Source of the DNA: Holothuria scabra
Lineage: Eukaryota; Echinodermata; Holothuroidea; Aspidochirotida; Holothuriidae
Length of the DNA: 64,000 nucleotides
Assembly (NCBI GenBank): GCA_037179385.1
Contig: CM074184.1
Coordinates: 13,410,001 to 13,474,000, forward strand
Reading direction: 5' to 3'
Below, one piece after another: positions 11,401 to 26,400 of the stretch (position 1 is the first letter of the stretch; every line of letters starts with the position of its first letter). The translations under genes were made by a program, and so were the position numbers. The notes beneath the pieces were generated by a model. It worked only from the letters and a program-made list of their open reading frames with translations, made no database searches and was not told the DNA's origin.

Positions 11401-14400
11401 TTGTTAGATCCTGCTTAAAGAGTCTTTAAGCAGGATCTAACAAACATCAAAATAAACATGTTAGGATCCTTTGGAACATTAGGTTAAGTATTAAACTGGC
11501 CTTAAATTCATCTCATCCTGACCTTAGCTGGTCTTGAATTTGTCTTATAAAGGCCTCACCTAAAATGAACTAATGTTAGCTAACTGGTCTTGAATTTGTC
11601 TTTTGATGATACTACTTTAGCTAAATTATATCTGAGGTTATGTTTATTTATTGGATTTGTCTTATAGGCCTACTGGTTTTAACTAAACTGATGAGACTAG
11701 ATGGAACTAATCTGGGGCATCGCCTGCCAAGGTCACAGGGAAAGTTGAGAGTTCAAAAATGTTACCTCTAGGCTAAAGTGTGTATGAGACCACCACTGGA
11801 GTCTCCTGTACTGTGGTGCAATAACATTATCACAAACTTCCATCTACAATTTGTAAATTCTGTGTACCAGTTATGCATGCATAACACACATTTGCAAAAT
11901 AGGTTACTATCTTCTAATCAACGTCTTACAATATCAAAAAGGGTATTTAACTACCAAACTACAAAGACTGTCACAATGTTTTATAACCCACTCCCTGATA
12001 TCAACTATGAAGGTAACCTCAAATCTTTAACGAACTATAACTTAGTGAAGTGTGACTTAAAACTGAGATTCAATCGCAAGACTGCTGCCAAAATCACATT
12101 ACCATAAATTTGCTGGTACATTTAGATATACCTATTTTTTCATGATGTAGCTGTATTTTAGATTAGAAGTGAAACAGCAGTGTACCTGCAAAGTGTAACA
12201 GCACGTAACTTTATTTTGTTCTTTCAAGGGTAGGAGGCTACAGTAGTGATCTCACTTGTAACTAATAATCCTTGAAAACAAGGATTTAAAATCTGCAACA
12301 TTACCAAACTCTTAGCTGTTTTTCTGTTCATATTTGTAAAATTGTGTACTGCTGGAAAATTTTCCACACATAATGAATAAGTCAGCAAGTTGACCCTGAA
12401 ACCAACTTAACCCTTTTACTACAGAAGGTTGCCAATCCCTCCTTAATGAGCTTAAACAAATTACGTTCTGTATACAAAGTATGTACGTAGGAGTTTTCAG
12501 AATTCAAATTTTCCTGTTAAAACTGCTGATACTTGCAAATTATCACTGGAATCATGTTCCGAAGAATAATTTTCACTTTGTTCTTCATCAAAATCTGCTC
12601 CCTTATAGATATATTCATTAAATACTGCCCAGGTTTGTATTTAGAGTTGCACAGATTGCTATATTTCCCCTTATTTATTGTTGTGCTATGACCACCGTAC
12701 TTGTGTTCTGTATAATCCAAGGACGTGTTTCTACATAAAGAGTATCCTCTTTAAGTCTATCCCACAGCGAAAAACACTGATAATTAGCCAAGACTATTTT
12801 GAGCACCTGTTACATCATGGTCATCAAAGAACTTTATCAAGTGATTTTTTCTGAATTATTTAGCTAAAATCCTAGTGTTTTTTAACTATCCCTGACCATA
12901 AAACATTTAGAAATGCCTTTTCATTACAAATATGGTGCTCAAAGCAAAATTAACTGACAGACCTTTTTTATAGCTTCAAACTGACGTCTTGGAGGGACTT
13001 GTAAAATTACCTCCTATGTCCCGATTTCATTTATTTCTCATATCGTCTGAGTCTTGTTTCAAAAAGTTTTGGAGGTCCTACTGTTCAAAACCAAATCACG
13101 CTTCATAAAACTGTAGGGACATCCTATTCACTTCACTAAATTGTCATACTATGGTTTTAAGGTGTCTCATATAGCTGAATCAGAAGCTATCCTAGTCACA
13201 GAGTGAAATTAACATCTTTTATGGGATGGGGTTAACTCTAAACCAAGCGAGGTAAAATGTGGTGTTCCTTGAGTCCATTCATGGGCCATCCTTCCCTTTC
13301 ATTTTTATGATAGCGGTCTAAAATCAGGGCTTTCATTAGTGTGCCTATTTGTGTATTTCGCATATGAAGAACTCCTAATACACATGAGCAAAGTGGGATA
13401 AGGAGTCAAATATGCATCCAAGTATGAAAGCAAATAGTTAAAATAATGCCATGTATCACCTTTTGCAATGTATGTCATTCCAATATGCATTGCTTCAAAC
13501 TCCCATTGTGTCATGCTCTACACAATCCATAAGAGTTTCATGTTATTCCAAGCCTATCTATTTTATCCCTACACACGTCAGCCTCTGTATGGTCTATTCC
13601 AACTCCTGGTGTAACTACAGAATCCCTTCCATTTACGCATAATGCTGTAATACCAGCATATGTACATGTACAGTACACAACCATAACAAATCAAACAGCA
13701 TGTGAATATCACATTTAGTGTTTACCCAGGTACCGGACCCCGTCATATTATCTGGTTCCAAACGTACTACCCAAATCTTAAAAAGTCACTTCATTTATGT
13801 AGTTGCCATTGGCAATGGACTAAAATTTTTGATCAATTTGGTAAAAGTTCTCCATGACTAAAATGAAGCAAGCCCTTAGAAATAATGTTTAAGTTACAAA
13901 GTTGTTTGTCCTTCATTTCTGAAGTTGCATTTTCATCACCTAGCAGCCCGATCCTGCAATTGTCACAAAGTGTGTTACGTCTCACATATTACATAGGCTA
14001 TGTGTTCGCAACAATACGTACATGACTTAAAATCTGCACGCAAATTGTTTGACAGTGATTCAATATCACAGCTTACTGTTTTATGCAGAAACTCGCAGAC
14101 ATATCAACCGGCCCAGCTGGCAAAGGCTGTGCCTGTAACATTTAGCAGGCTACGTAAACTTAGCATAGCATGTACAGTATACAGTCTTATATTCAATACA
14201 GTATGATACCTTGAATATAATGAAAAGAAAACAATACAACTCCAATATTTCATAACGGTTAAAGGTGCCACTTTTACGAAAATCGACACCTTGCCACTAT
14301 GAGCAAGTTATCACTGTAACAGCACCGCAAATATTCGTGAAAAGGTTTTTGAAACGGGCCACTACATATTACGTCAGTTTGCCCCAAAACGACACTTGCT

Positions 14401-17400
14401 CCGACTACCAAGTTTATGTATAAAAGCAATGTAAGCATGCCCAGATGTCAGTGCATGACTGGCTACATAAGAACATACATAGCCCTTTAGTGATAATGCC
14501 ACAGCATATTGTACACTTGCCTGAGTGAATTTCACAAGCATGATGTCATTTGTTTACAGTCAGTAATTTTGGGTGTGCAAGAGAATACCATAATACAGGG
14601 CCCTGATTGGTTGATAATTTTAAATCTGTGTTTTAAGAGAAGTGTTGGGCTCTTAGTATGCTTGCTTTTCGATAGGAAAACGTCCCCAAATTCAATATCA
14701 AATTTAGACAGACTTTGGGAAGTACTTATTTTCTTATTTGACTGTTTTCTGAAACATTTCTTTTACTTGTTATTTTTTGATTTGAAACCAGAATGCAAAA
14801 ATGCATTGAGGTTTCGATGATACATACATGCTCTTTTCAATGAAATGCTACATTTCTTGAAACAACTGGTGACCCAAAGTGACCTTTGACTCCACCTGTT
14901 AGTAACTGGTTTTTCTTTTAACCAAAACATTTCTACAAATTTCATACTGTGCCTTAAGATATTCTGCAAACAAGCTGCTTACATCATAACGCATCAACAT
15001 ATCAAGTTTGATATGAATCCAAGTTTCCTACCTTGAAATATAGTGTAAACAAGTTTTCTGAGTTTGACCCCCTATGGCCCCAAATGAACTTTGACCTCTA
15101 CCAAAATCAAAAGGGTTTTTCCTTACATCATAACGCATCAACATATCAAGTTTGAAATCAATCCAAGCTTCCTAACTTGAGATATTGTGTTAAAAAGTTT
15201 TTCAAGATTTGTCCCCTTCTGACCCCAAATGACCTTTGACCTCCACCAAAATAAATAGGATTCTTCTTTACATCATAGTACATCAACATATCAAGTCTGA
15301 AACGAATCCAACTTTCCTACAATGATGTATCATGTAAACAAGGATTTCAGGGTTTGGATCCTATGTGACCCCAAATGACCTTTGACCTCCACCAAAATTT
15401 CTTGGGTTTTTCCTTACATCATAACGCATCAACTGATCAAGTTTGAAATGGATCAGTTTCCTACCTTCAGATATAGTGTAAACCATGATTTCCGGGGTTT
15501 GACCCCATGTGACCCCAAATGACTTTTGACCTCCACCAAAATTGGTCGGGCTCTTTCTTACATCATAACGCATCAACTGATCAAAATTGAAATGAATCCA
15601 ACTTTCGTACCATGATGCATCATGTATACAAGTATATCTGGGTTTGACCCCACGTGACCCCAAATGACCTTTGACCTCCACCAAAATAAATTGGGTTCTA
15701 CCTCACATCATAATGTATCAACATTTGAAGTTTGAAATGAATCAAAGTTTCCTACCTTGAGATATAGTGTAAACAAGGATTTCAGGGTCTGACCCCATGT
15801 GACCCCAAATGACCTTTGACCTCCACCAAAATATATCCAATTCTTTCTTACATCATAACGCATCAACATATCAAGTTTGAAATCAATCCAAGCTTCCTAC
15901 CTTGAGATATTGTGTTAAAAAGATTTTCAAGATTTGTCCCCTTCTGACCTCAAATGACCTTTGACCTCCACCAAAATCAATACGGTTCTTCTTTACATCA
16001 TAACGCATCTACATATCAAGTTTGAAATTGATCCAAGTTTTCTATCTTGAGATATTGTGTAAACAAAGATTTTGGTTTTTGACCCCCTGTGACCCCAGAT
16101 TACCTTTGACCTCAACCAAAATAAATAAGGTTCTTCCTTTCAGTAAGGGGTATCTGTGTACCAAGTTTGAAAATTGTCACATCTTCCCTTCTCAAGATAT
16201 GGTGTAAACAAGCAGCGTCACAAACACACACACATACACACACCCACGCACGCGCACATACACACACACGCACGCCATCATGAATGCATAGGTTTCACTT
16301 TTCATCGCAACCAACAAAACCAGACAATAGAACTTTTTGAAAAATCAAGTGTCTGAACTTGTGAATGTGATCACTACCTCTTCCATACAGCTGTAAATAT
16401 ATAATGCATCTCTTACAGGAGCACAGGAGCATGCCGAACAAAATGTTGTTATCTTTTAGTCACCGTAACACAATATTTTTGGTACATATTACATGCTCTG
16501 TCTATGTATATAGGAAGTCTGTGGATTGCACTCACTTCAATTGAGAACCAAAATCACTAAACACAGAGACTGTATCCCCCGGCTAATATGGAACCTTGGG
16601 CCTTCTGACTTGAAGCAAAAGGAAGGTACCAGTAACTAAAATATACAAAAAGAAAAAGCAAAAACACAACCTCAGCCAAACTTACATTGTCATAGTTCTT
16701 CTTAACAATTGGTTCATAAAATCCTATGGCTTCCTTGTACTTGTTTTCCTGCATAAAAAGTACATGAGCCACATTCAGCTTCCAAACATCATGCTCATTG
16801 CAAAATTCCACAGACTTTCTGAATATTTTTTCAACTTGGCTGTAGTTCTCCATATCCCAATAAATTTTGGCTTGTTGCATAAGAACTGGTATATATCTGA
16901 TGATTAATGAGAGAAATATGGAATTTAAAATTTCCTGGTCTTCTTTGACATTTAATAATCTAAGGAAGGATTTACCAGCAAGAATTCTGCGAAGGCTGGG
17001 GAAATATTACCCGAGTAAGCTTGAAATAAATCTGTTGAAAAAAGCTGCAAATAAGTGTACTTTAACGACTTAAATAATATTCCAACACATTGTTCCCCCC
17101 AAGAACAGTAATGTTGTTAGCGGTATATGGTACATCATGTATTCAAGTAAACATATAACCCGGTATAAATTCATTTATCGGAAGAATTCAATTTCAGGTG
17201 CCCTATGAAAAATCAGGTAGCTTAATACTTTGAAGCTTATCCAACATTACCCCATTCCAATTGACCCTTGTTTTATGTAAACATAGTAAATATGCACTAG
17301 TGTTTTATGGTGGGGGTATGCGATACTTGCATTCATATTCATTAAAGTCTGGGAGGGTGCACATATGTGAAAATATCTCCTCTTTGAGCCTACTGACTGT

Positions 17401-20400
17401 CAAAAACAAGATTATGTACTGGAAGTTCATAAAGAGCTATTCCAATGTGTAACAGTGCCATGGTTTTCCAGCAAAACCATTTGAAAAGAGCAATGGTTTA
17501 ACCAAAAGTAGTCAAGGGGTTAATAACATTGCAACAATCAAACAAACTGTGTAAATTACTGCCAACTATCAACACACACACTGTGCTCAAAGAGGTGAAA
17601 GACCCTTCCTACTTCTCATACAACTTATATTTCAAAGCAAACTATTACAGGCTCTCAACTGAAACGTTACTCTAGACCATTTGCCATGTTAACTATTTTG
17701 TTCAAATACTGTTGAGGAGACCTTGTGACTTGTGTGTACTGTTATTTGACCTTATGCTTTCCACCATGCTCTGACAATGTCTGATGGTTTGCATGTAGTT
17801 TGTTAGTTAAACAATGTTTAACACCTCAGTTTCCAACCAATTGGTTTAGGTTAGGTCAGTCACAGCCTCCTTTCCAGTTGGAGCTCACTCACTGGCTTGT
17901 TTTCCCTACTGTATGCAAATCCCTTCAAAGTGGGCATGACATGGCTAAAATATCTTTTGTGCATTGCAAGATTCGATACAGTTTTTTTACAAATATCATC
18001 TCACACCCCATAAAAAAGCAGTTTAATTTGGCTTAAATAATATTTGAAGAGAAAACGTTTTAAATCCAATTTCAAAAAATGCAGCGACAGGTCACCAGAC
18101 TTTTATGACACAATTGACAGCACAAACCCCGCCCTATGTAAGAACACGCATCTAGATGTTGAACTTAATGTGACACTCGGGTGTTATCACATCTTAGCCA
18201 CTTCATGAAAAGGATAACATCACAATACTCGTTCAACATACAAAGAAAAAGGCGTGGACCATGTTGGGGATTCAAAGCAAGCCATTGGCCAATATGTTCG
18301 CATGCATATGCACACATGTACTAACAATTCTGCTTTTTTTGTGCTCTAAAGACACCTCTGGGGGGCTATACAGAACAGCTATAAAAAACAGCTATGAACA
18401 TGTTGGGACGATCCATTGCAAGCACGTCCCCACTACGAGTGCATCTTAACTGTATGAACTGTTTGGTGCAGGTGCAAAGTATTGTAAATACTAAGCAGTC
18501 ACCGCACAATGCAGTCACTGGCCAACCTCATACAACGCAGTCACAATCTAGTCACTGGCCATGCTCGCTGTTATTGCAGCACCTGTGCTTGCAATGATGT
18601 ACTCACCAGTACCATGCACATGATTCAATGGTTGTGAGCTCCCTGGTATAGTGTTGCTAACCATGCCCACTGAGCTATATAACTGGAGGATGCATAGCTT
18701 CACAATATTGGTGTGAAATGTGCCTTCCTAGCATATAAATCATTGACTGCCTCCAATGACGTCACCATCTGGAGACATGCTCACATACGTGTTTCGGCTT
18801 TGGGATCTGAAATGGGCTGAGCATGGCCTTTAATTGGGAATTCACAGGTCGTATTCCGGTGTTTATGGACATAATTTAGTAGGGAAATCATTCACCTTAT
18901 GACAAGGTGGTCCCAAAGAATATTTACCGGGAAACTTACTTTGGCTGTGTCATGCCCACCTTAAACTCACCTAAACAACCTCACACGACTTATATCTTGT
19001 ACACAGGCAATTTTAAAATGAGTGTGGTATAAAGTAAAATTATGTAGTTGATGAAGACTGGTGAAAATAGGGGAAAGACACAAAATTGGTTACAAAGGTA
19101 TGAAAATTATTCTTCATCCCAAATAGAAGTAGTTTGTAATCCTCACAACTGGTCATCTTTCTGAAAATTTGTGAAGATAATTTTGTAATGGATCTAGGAG
19201 AAAAGTCAAAATTGGTCAATATCAACAAGCCCATAGTAATACCACATCAAAGATCTTGTGACCTCTAAGAACTTTGTATTACCTTAGATAAAAAATCTTT
19301 TCCTTTAAAGAATAATGTAAGAAATGATAAGACTAACTTTCAAGAACAAAGAGTGCTACTTGTGAGAGAAGATGCATTCTGAAAATATTCGTATAAAAGC
19401 TTTTAATATTTCTTTAAAATGAATTGACAAATGTGTGCATAAGAGCATTTGTCGATTCAAATGCTCATATTACTTGACATACTACTTGAATATTAGTGCA
19501 GTCTTGGATGCAAGAAAATGACAAACCAATCCATAATGTTTACTGGGAATGAAGTACGGAGGATTTAATGGGGAATAAGTTACGTGAAAGCAGTTTGGAC
19601 TGGAGAATAGCTGAGCAAATCGGAAAGGCAGGAACTAGGCAGGATTTTCAGGAACATTCCGCTTAATTTGGGACAGTTGGGAGCTCTGTGTATTTCATGT
19701 AAGGCTACCTCACACACAGATGAATACACAACCAAAGGGAGATGAAAAGGCTGACAGCCTGAGGTGAATTGAACTAATAGGTGTCTACTTACTACAGTCT
19801 GAGGTTGGCTTTCATGCAATATACACACTGATCTCTCCTATTAGGCACAATCCCACTTTACCTTTCAAGTGATTCATCATATTCGTTAACTGCTTTCTTC
19901 ACTGCATCATCATTGTGCTGATGTCTTGCTTCCTGGACCTGTTTGGTAAGCTTCCTCAGCATCTCTGTGTGTTGAGTAGCAATCTCATCAAGTTTTCTGT
20001 AGGCTTCCTCTTTAGATGTTTGCATTGTGATCACAGCATCCAAGAATTGAAACAGATACTGACTTAAATACTTGAAGGTGAGATGAGCATTCTCAGCAAG
20101 TACATCAGCTGCTAGGTCATAATACTGCGAAAGAAAAATGAGTGAATGAAAACTTTTGGCTTCATACTCAATAAGGGCTTCACAACAATTTTATTCCAAT
20201 AAATACCTCTCAAATAACTACCCTTAGACAGCTTATGTAGTGATGATATCCGATATTCTTCCAAGGTATAATCTACCTCAAGGTTAATACCTACCACCAA
20301 CAGTTTGCCCAGAAATCACAACCAGGATAATTCCAAATATTGTTGTATGATGGTTAATTTTCATGAAATTGAGCTATAAAATGTCCATGGTGATCTCTCT

Positions 20401-23400
20401 AAGGTTGTTTGTTAATGTTAGTGAGTATTACATCAGCCGGTGTCAGATTTATGGATGGTCTGAAACACTCTTCAAAATGTTTTTGCTATGTTCCCACTGA
20501 CATGAACCACAGAGCTGGTCCATATTAAAGTATTTTTTAATGTGTTTTAAAGTTTGCAGCACCATAATTTACAAACTAGGGGAGCAGGTCCTGACCATTC
20601 CAATCAGCAATTTTGACAACCAATGTGAAAACTTGACAGAATCATCATCTTGCATTAAATATAGCAGTAATTTCAATACAGAACTAGACTACTACACAGT
20701 GCAGGTGTGGGTAATAAAGTCTATTTTCCACGTCACACAATATTTTACTTATTATCTTACTCTCACCTCAAATTTGATGTACAGAAGTAAAAGATTGCCA
20801 AAAGTCACAGGAGGAAATGGATTCTGTTGCAGAAGAAACTGAAGTTTTTCAAAGCCTTGAGTTGGTTGCTGCTCCATATTCATAAGGGCTTGATTGTGAA
20901 GTGTGACAGGGTCTAATTCCTGAAACAGACAAAAAAAAATTGTAACTATAGTTCAGATAAATATAAAAATTTATTGTGGAAATTACATTTGATAAACTGC
21001 ATTAGTTTCCAAAGAGTACAGTAGAATTTCCTACCTTATATCCTCATTGTCACATATTTATGACAAAAAAGAAATACCAGTGTTAAGGATTGAATCAAGG
21101 GAGAATTTTCTCATCATCCATATGAAGTTTGAGATATGAAGGAGGAAGTTTTAAATTATAATAATAATAATACTTTGGATTTATTGAGCCCACATATCCA
21201 TAATGTTCAAGGTGCTATACATAAATCATTCACAATCCGTTCATTCCAAAACTTCATCTCAGGCCCCCGAGGACCATACAAACCTGGCTGCCATTTTGGG
21301 TCCACGGTTTTAACACTCTATGTGTATTATTACCCCGCTCCCATATCTTATGCTGAGCACCAGAAAGAAGGCAACAGGTACCATTTTAAAGTCTTTGATA
21401 TGACTTGACCAGGATTTGAACTAACCACTAGGCCAACCAGTCAGTTGGCCTAACTTCATTTCAGTTTGCAGCAGGCACATAGTGTGAGGTCCATTGCATC
21501 ATTTTATCTGTGCCACCTTCTACATCTACACTGGTAGATACACAAGCACTGCCATATAATTGGATAATTTTTTTTTTCAAATTTGCCCTTCTCCGCAACA
21601 TCAAATCAATGTTCATTATGTAGAGTTTGTTTCATTCAGTGAGTCAGAAATGATCAGTTTGTTCTGACTGTGTGCAACTGAGCAAATGGCCTTTCTTTAA
21701 TTTTTTTTTCCTCCATTTTTTTTTTTAAATTTAAACGGAAAGGAGGAACCCCTGGCCCCTGCTTTTTTAACTTGTGGGTGGTTTTGAAATCAATTGAGGG
21801 AATCCCACAATCTTGCACCTTAATATCTACACTGTGACAGAAATACTCTGATGCTTAAAAAATGGAAACATTTCAAAGACCTCACACTTTTCAACGATAA
21901 TTTTAGATCTCAAAATCATGCTATACTACAAATTGCACCAAGGGAAGGAATAACAATGACAGAGTTGGCTATCAAAACAGAGAACTGAGTAAAAATGAGT
22001 CAGAGGACCAAGCAAATTACAAAAAAAATTACTGCAACCAAATTACACAATAAGATGATTGACATACTTCTTCTGCTCTTGGTGGCATGTCTGTAAGAGC
22101 TTCCTGGGCAGCTTCAACTACGGAAGGAAATAAAAAAATCCAGGATATAGCAATCAACACACTGCAATACTTGTGACAAGGTTTAAGTAAAGAAAATGAA
22201 ACTAATGAATAATCAAAATTTTAGGATAAAAACTTCATGGTGTAATGCTGATACTTTTTGTATGCATCTGCTGAGGAGCTTTGTGGGGTCATATAGAAGC
22301 TACAACGGATTATGTGGAGCAGTATCCAGCTACAACGGATTATGTGGAGCCTTGGGAATCAGCTGGAATTAAATGGAACTCCTAGATCTCTGTATTGAAG
22401 CTAGTCCCTTCTTCTTGGGTTATTTTATTGTATACAAGTTGTGACTCTATTTTCTGTTGAAAGAGATTATCTACAGGATAATCCCTTTATTGTTCAAGCC
22501 TTTTATTTGTATTTGCTGCTTTGCATATGTGATGTAACTTCATGTAACATTATGTAAGAAGGTATGTGTTATGAAAAAGATATTATGTTCGGGGTATTCC
22601 TTGGTAAAGTATAGTGATAGTTCTACAAATGTGAATTATCTCAGACAACTTTAACTGTTATTGTTAGCCTCGGTCTTGTCATTATGTTGAAAGAGGTGAC
22701 TACCGTAATGTCATTATAAGGGTTTATTTAAAAGTACTCGTGCACAAGTCAGTCAGAGACAGACACTGAGAGTGCATTCTCATGCCTGGTACACTTCTGG
22801 AGATACAGCAGAGATCCTTACAAAAAAAGGTGTGGAAATTGGTTCCAAATTCGCAGGTTTTCACAGGTTTTTTCCATGGGTTATCACAGGTTTTTGCATG
22901 AAAACCTGTGATTTCCCTTGACATTGACACAGGTTGACCATTTGCCACAGGTTTGACACAGGTTTGCCACGGGTTTGACACAGGTTTTATGTGCAAAACG
23001 TGTGGTGATAAAAACTAGGGATAACAAAGAATTATTCCACAAAACCTGTGGCTTGATATTAAAGGCAAGGAAATGTGTGCAAAACCTGTGTCAAACCTGT
23101 GAGTAGAAGGTTCCAAAAACGCAGGTTTGTCACCCAAGAACACGCATGATTTCCTTTGATTTTCCACGCGTGATCACACATGGTGCAGACACAGGTTGAC
23201 GCAACTTTTTTGGAAGGGCGCGAAGGACAAGATAACAAGGAAGTGTACACTTCAGGTTGGTAGTAGGTTGACGCCCTTCAACTATCAGCTAGCGTTTAAA
23301 GGCACCTCTGAAGTTACATTTGCCAATAACTGCTGTCATGTCTTGCCAATAACTGTGTACTTATAACATCAGCTTATTTTACCGTGTGCCATGTTTTTTA

Positions 23401-26400
23401 ATCACCCAAAGTTGTTTTTATTAGTTTGAATATACCTTTCAAAGCTTTTCATTAGGCATAAGGTTTCCTCTATACAATTTATACCCGACACCCCACTTTT
23501 TGTTCAAAAAGTGATGTTACAGCAAGGTCAACCCGACTTCCTGTTATCAGCTTTCTGTCAATAGTAGTTGCCATGTCCAGCACTATGTAAACAAAGAGTC
23601 CCATTGAAAACCTCATTCATAAAGGCAGAGACTGTTTAATCAGTGCAAGCTAAGTTTGCAACCAGAGCTCCCTCTGCAGACCAGGACAATAGGCTTATCT
23701 TTTTGGACACATGTAAGCTGGTTGTGCAGCCACTGAAGCATGATGAATAGTGTAAACAAACATTGCCCTGACTGCAAAGAGGTAGCTTATGCCTAATGTA
23801 CAGTTGTTTTACTTGTCTTTTGTGTTGCTCATTCGCAAGTCGAACTGCCAATCAAAATACAACACCATCAGCCAGGGATCCCAACTTGCTAGCCTTAGGC
23901 TACCCAATTTTCCACCGGCACCCCAAAGCATACAAAATTTTCACTTTGTTCAGCCTTCAAACAGAGTATGTCAAGCACAATACTTTTATTTTGAAGAACT
24001 CAATGTGTCTCAAAACCACCTGGTTTGGGAATCTATGAGTCCCGATACTTGCTTTCTATTCACCTATGTTATTCCAACTTACCCACACTAGGTGGTCTAT
24101 TTGCGTAGACCGCGGTCCTTTGGCAAACAAGATGAGGAAGATCAAGGGCATCCTTGCTCCTTGTTGTGAGGAGCAAGGGCACCCCCACCTTTGCTTATCT
24201 GGGTTAATTGTGGGTAAGTGGGAATTACATAGGTGAATAGGAGGTAGAAGAGGGGCAATGTAGATACACAGTTTACCTAGTTTTTATTCTGATACATTAA
24301 AGCTGTGGATTAAAAGGGCTCATTGAGTTGATAAGAATAGCTTATCAATAAAAGAATAAAAAGGAGTGTTAAATGGTCACTGCTACATGACAATACTCAA
24401 AGTTAATATATTGAGTAAGGTTTCGTATCAGTTGTGGAAACAGTTAAAACTTTGAATTTTGTGATGTCGTGATTAATAGCAAGTGTCTAGTTACCAATTT
24501 TGAAAAACCACATTGAACCTTTAAATACTCACTTATAACACAGTTATTTGTATGAAAGATATGGGGATTGTCTAAGTTTCACCATTTGTCATTGGTATGT
24601 GAAAAGAACTTAACAGTTTTGGAAAAAATTATAGAATTTCATGAACCAAATTAATGAGCCTATTTAAAATGTGGTCCAAGTACAGTCTGAAAAATGAAAG
24701 CATGTGTCTATTGATTAAAGTATGAAAACAAGCAAGGAGCACAAACGTAGTGTTTCCGGTTGTTACCAAAAACCAGACAATTCAACATGTATGAAAGATT
24801 CCACTGTTCCATTGTTAACAGCCTACATATGAACACACCATTTCTACTTATTCCACTTACTGTTTTTAAGCTGGTATTCAATAGCTGCCTTTAGGTTGAA
24901 AGCTTCAATTAGTGCTGTCTCATGTAGAATCAAAGTATTTCCAACACTGCGAACATCAATGCCTTCTGTTGTCATGCCAACGCTTAATTCTACATGATTA
25001 AATGAAAAACAACATGAACAGGTTTCAGCAATTAAATTGCACTACTGAGTAGTATCAAAGAACCTGCCATCCATCGACAAGATAGGCTATGGCAAATGTA
25101 ATGTGGAATAGTTTGCAAATTTTCTAGAGGGTTCACTCAAATTCTGGACAAAAAAACAAAGAGAAAAACCATGAGTCCCATAAAATTTGTCTACAACATT
25201 TTCATTAAATCACTTTCTATCATGTGCTGAATAATCAAATGAAACTTTGAACTCTTGGATAATATATTACTATTTTTTGTATTAATTTTAAGAGGACATT
25301 AAGGAAATAACAAAGAACAAGCAACCAGAATGCAATAATGAAGTGGGGTTTTGATAACGCAATAAAAAATCTATTCCAAATAATGCCATGAATCTCCATA
25401 CACCTTTCAGTCAATGAGTCTAATACTATTCTTAAAAGCTGGGAATAATAGTTCTGTGTTCATATTCAATGTTGGGGATTCTTGGAAAATTTTCCTTTTT
25501 GTCACTCAGGGAACCAAAATAACCTTCAAACTAAAACAAAAACCAACACTTTTTTTATCTTCTCATCATAATGAATAAACAATAAAAGTATACAATCTGT
25601 CCAAGCTTCCTACCTTGAAGTATGGGTGAAAAAAATTTTTACATCTTGAACCAAGATGCCCTAAAATGACCTTTGACTTCCACTACAACCCACATGCATT
25701 TTTGGCCACCACCATCCATTCACACAATAAATAGAAATCTATCCAAGTTCCTATCTTTCAGATATTACATTAACAGGTTTTTCAGAGTTTGAACCCTGCT
25801 CATCTCAGATAACCTAAGTTTTTTTTCTCTTGAAACCAGACATCAACAATGATCTTAAAAGAATGATTGAAATTGAAAACAAAGGTATGCATAGGACCTT
25901 ATACTTTCCAGTGCATTATTTTGGTTCTTACCAGGATGTTCCCTTATTCCTCTTTCAATAATATCAGCTATATGTTTCAAAGCTGGTGCATACTGCTTTA
26001 GGCTGTAGTAGCAGAGAGCTATGTTGTAGGAAAGATCTGTGGAAGGAATACAGTACCAAATGTTAGATCATCTAATGACATTGAGTATGATAATAATGTT
26101 GATATATAGTTAGTAAGTTGGAGTTTAATGGCCCAGTTTTCAATCAATCAGTTGAAGTCGAGCCGGCCATGGCCTGTTTTCCAGTTGTGGCTCACTGGCT
26201 TGTTTTCCCTACTCCATTGCTTGTGCTGAGCACCAAGCACAATGGCTGTAGGTTTCGTTTATATAATATTCATGCATATTATGAATATTAATGAATACTA
26301 TTGAAAATGCTAGGTGTACTTTCTGTGGGTTGAAACTTTGGAGCATTTATTTTGGGAATGTCGTATAACTTCTTCTTTTATCTTAGATATTGAACAATGT

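Noticed and set aside
14509..14820. 103-codon plus-strand open frame in IFT70 intron 11
   Set aside because: Low-complexity hydrophobic composition with no family motif; expected by chance in this length of sequence.
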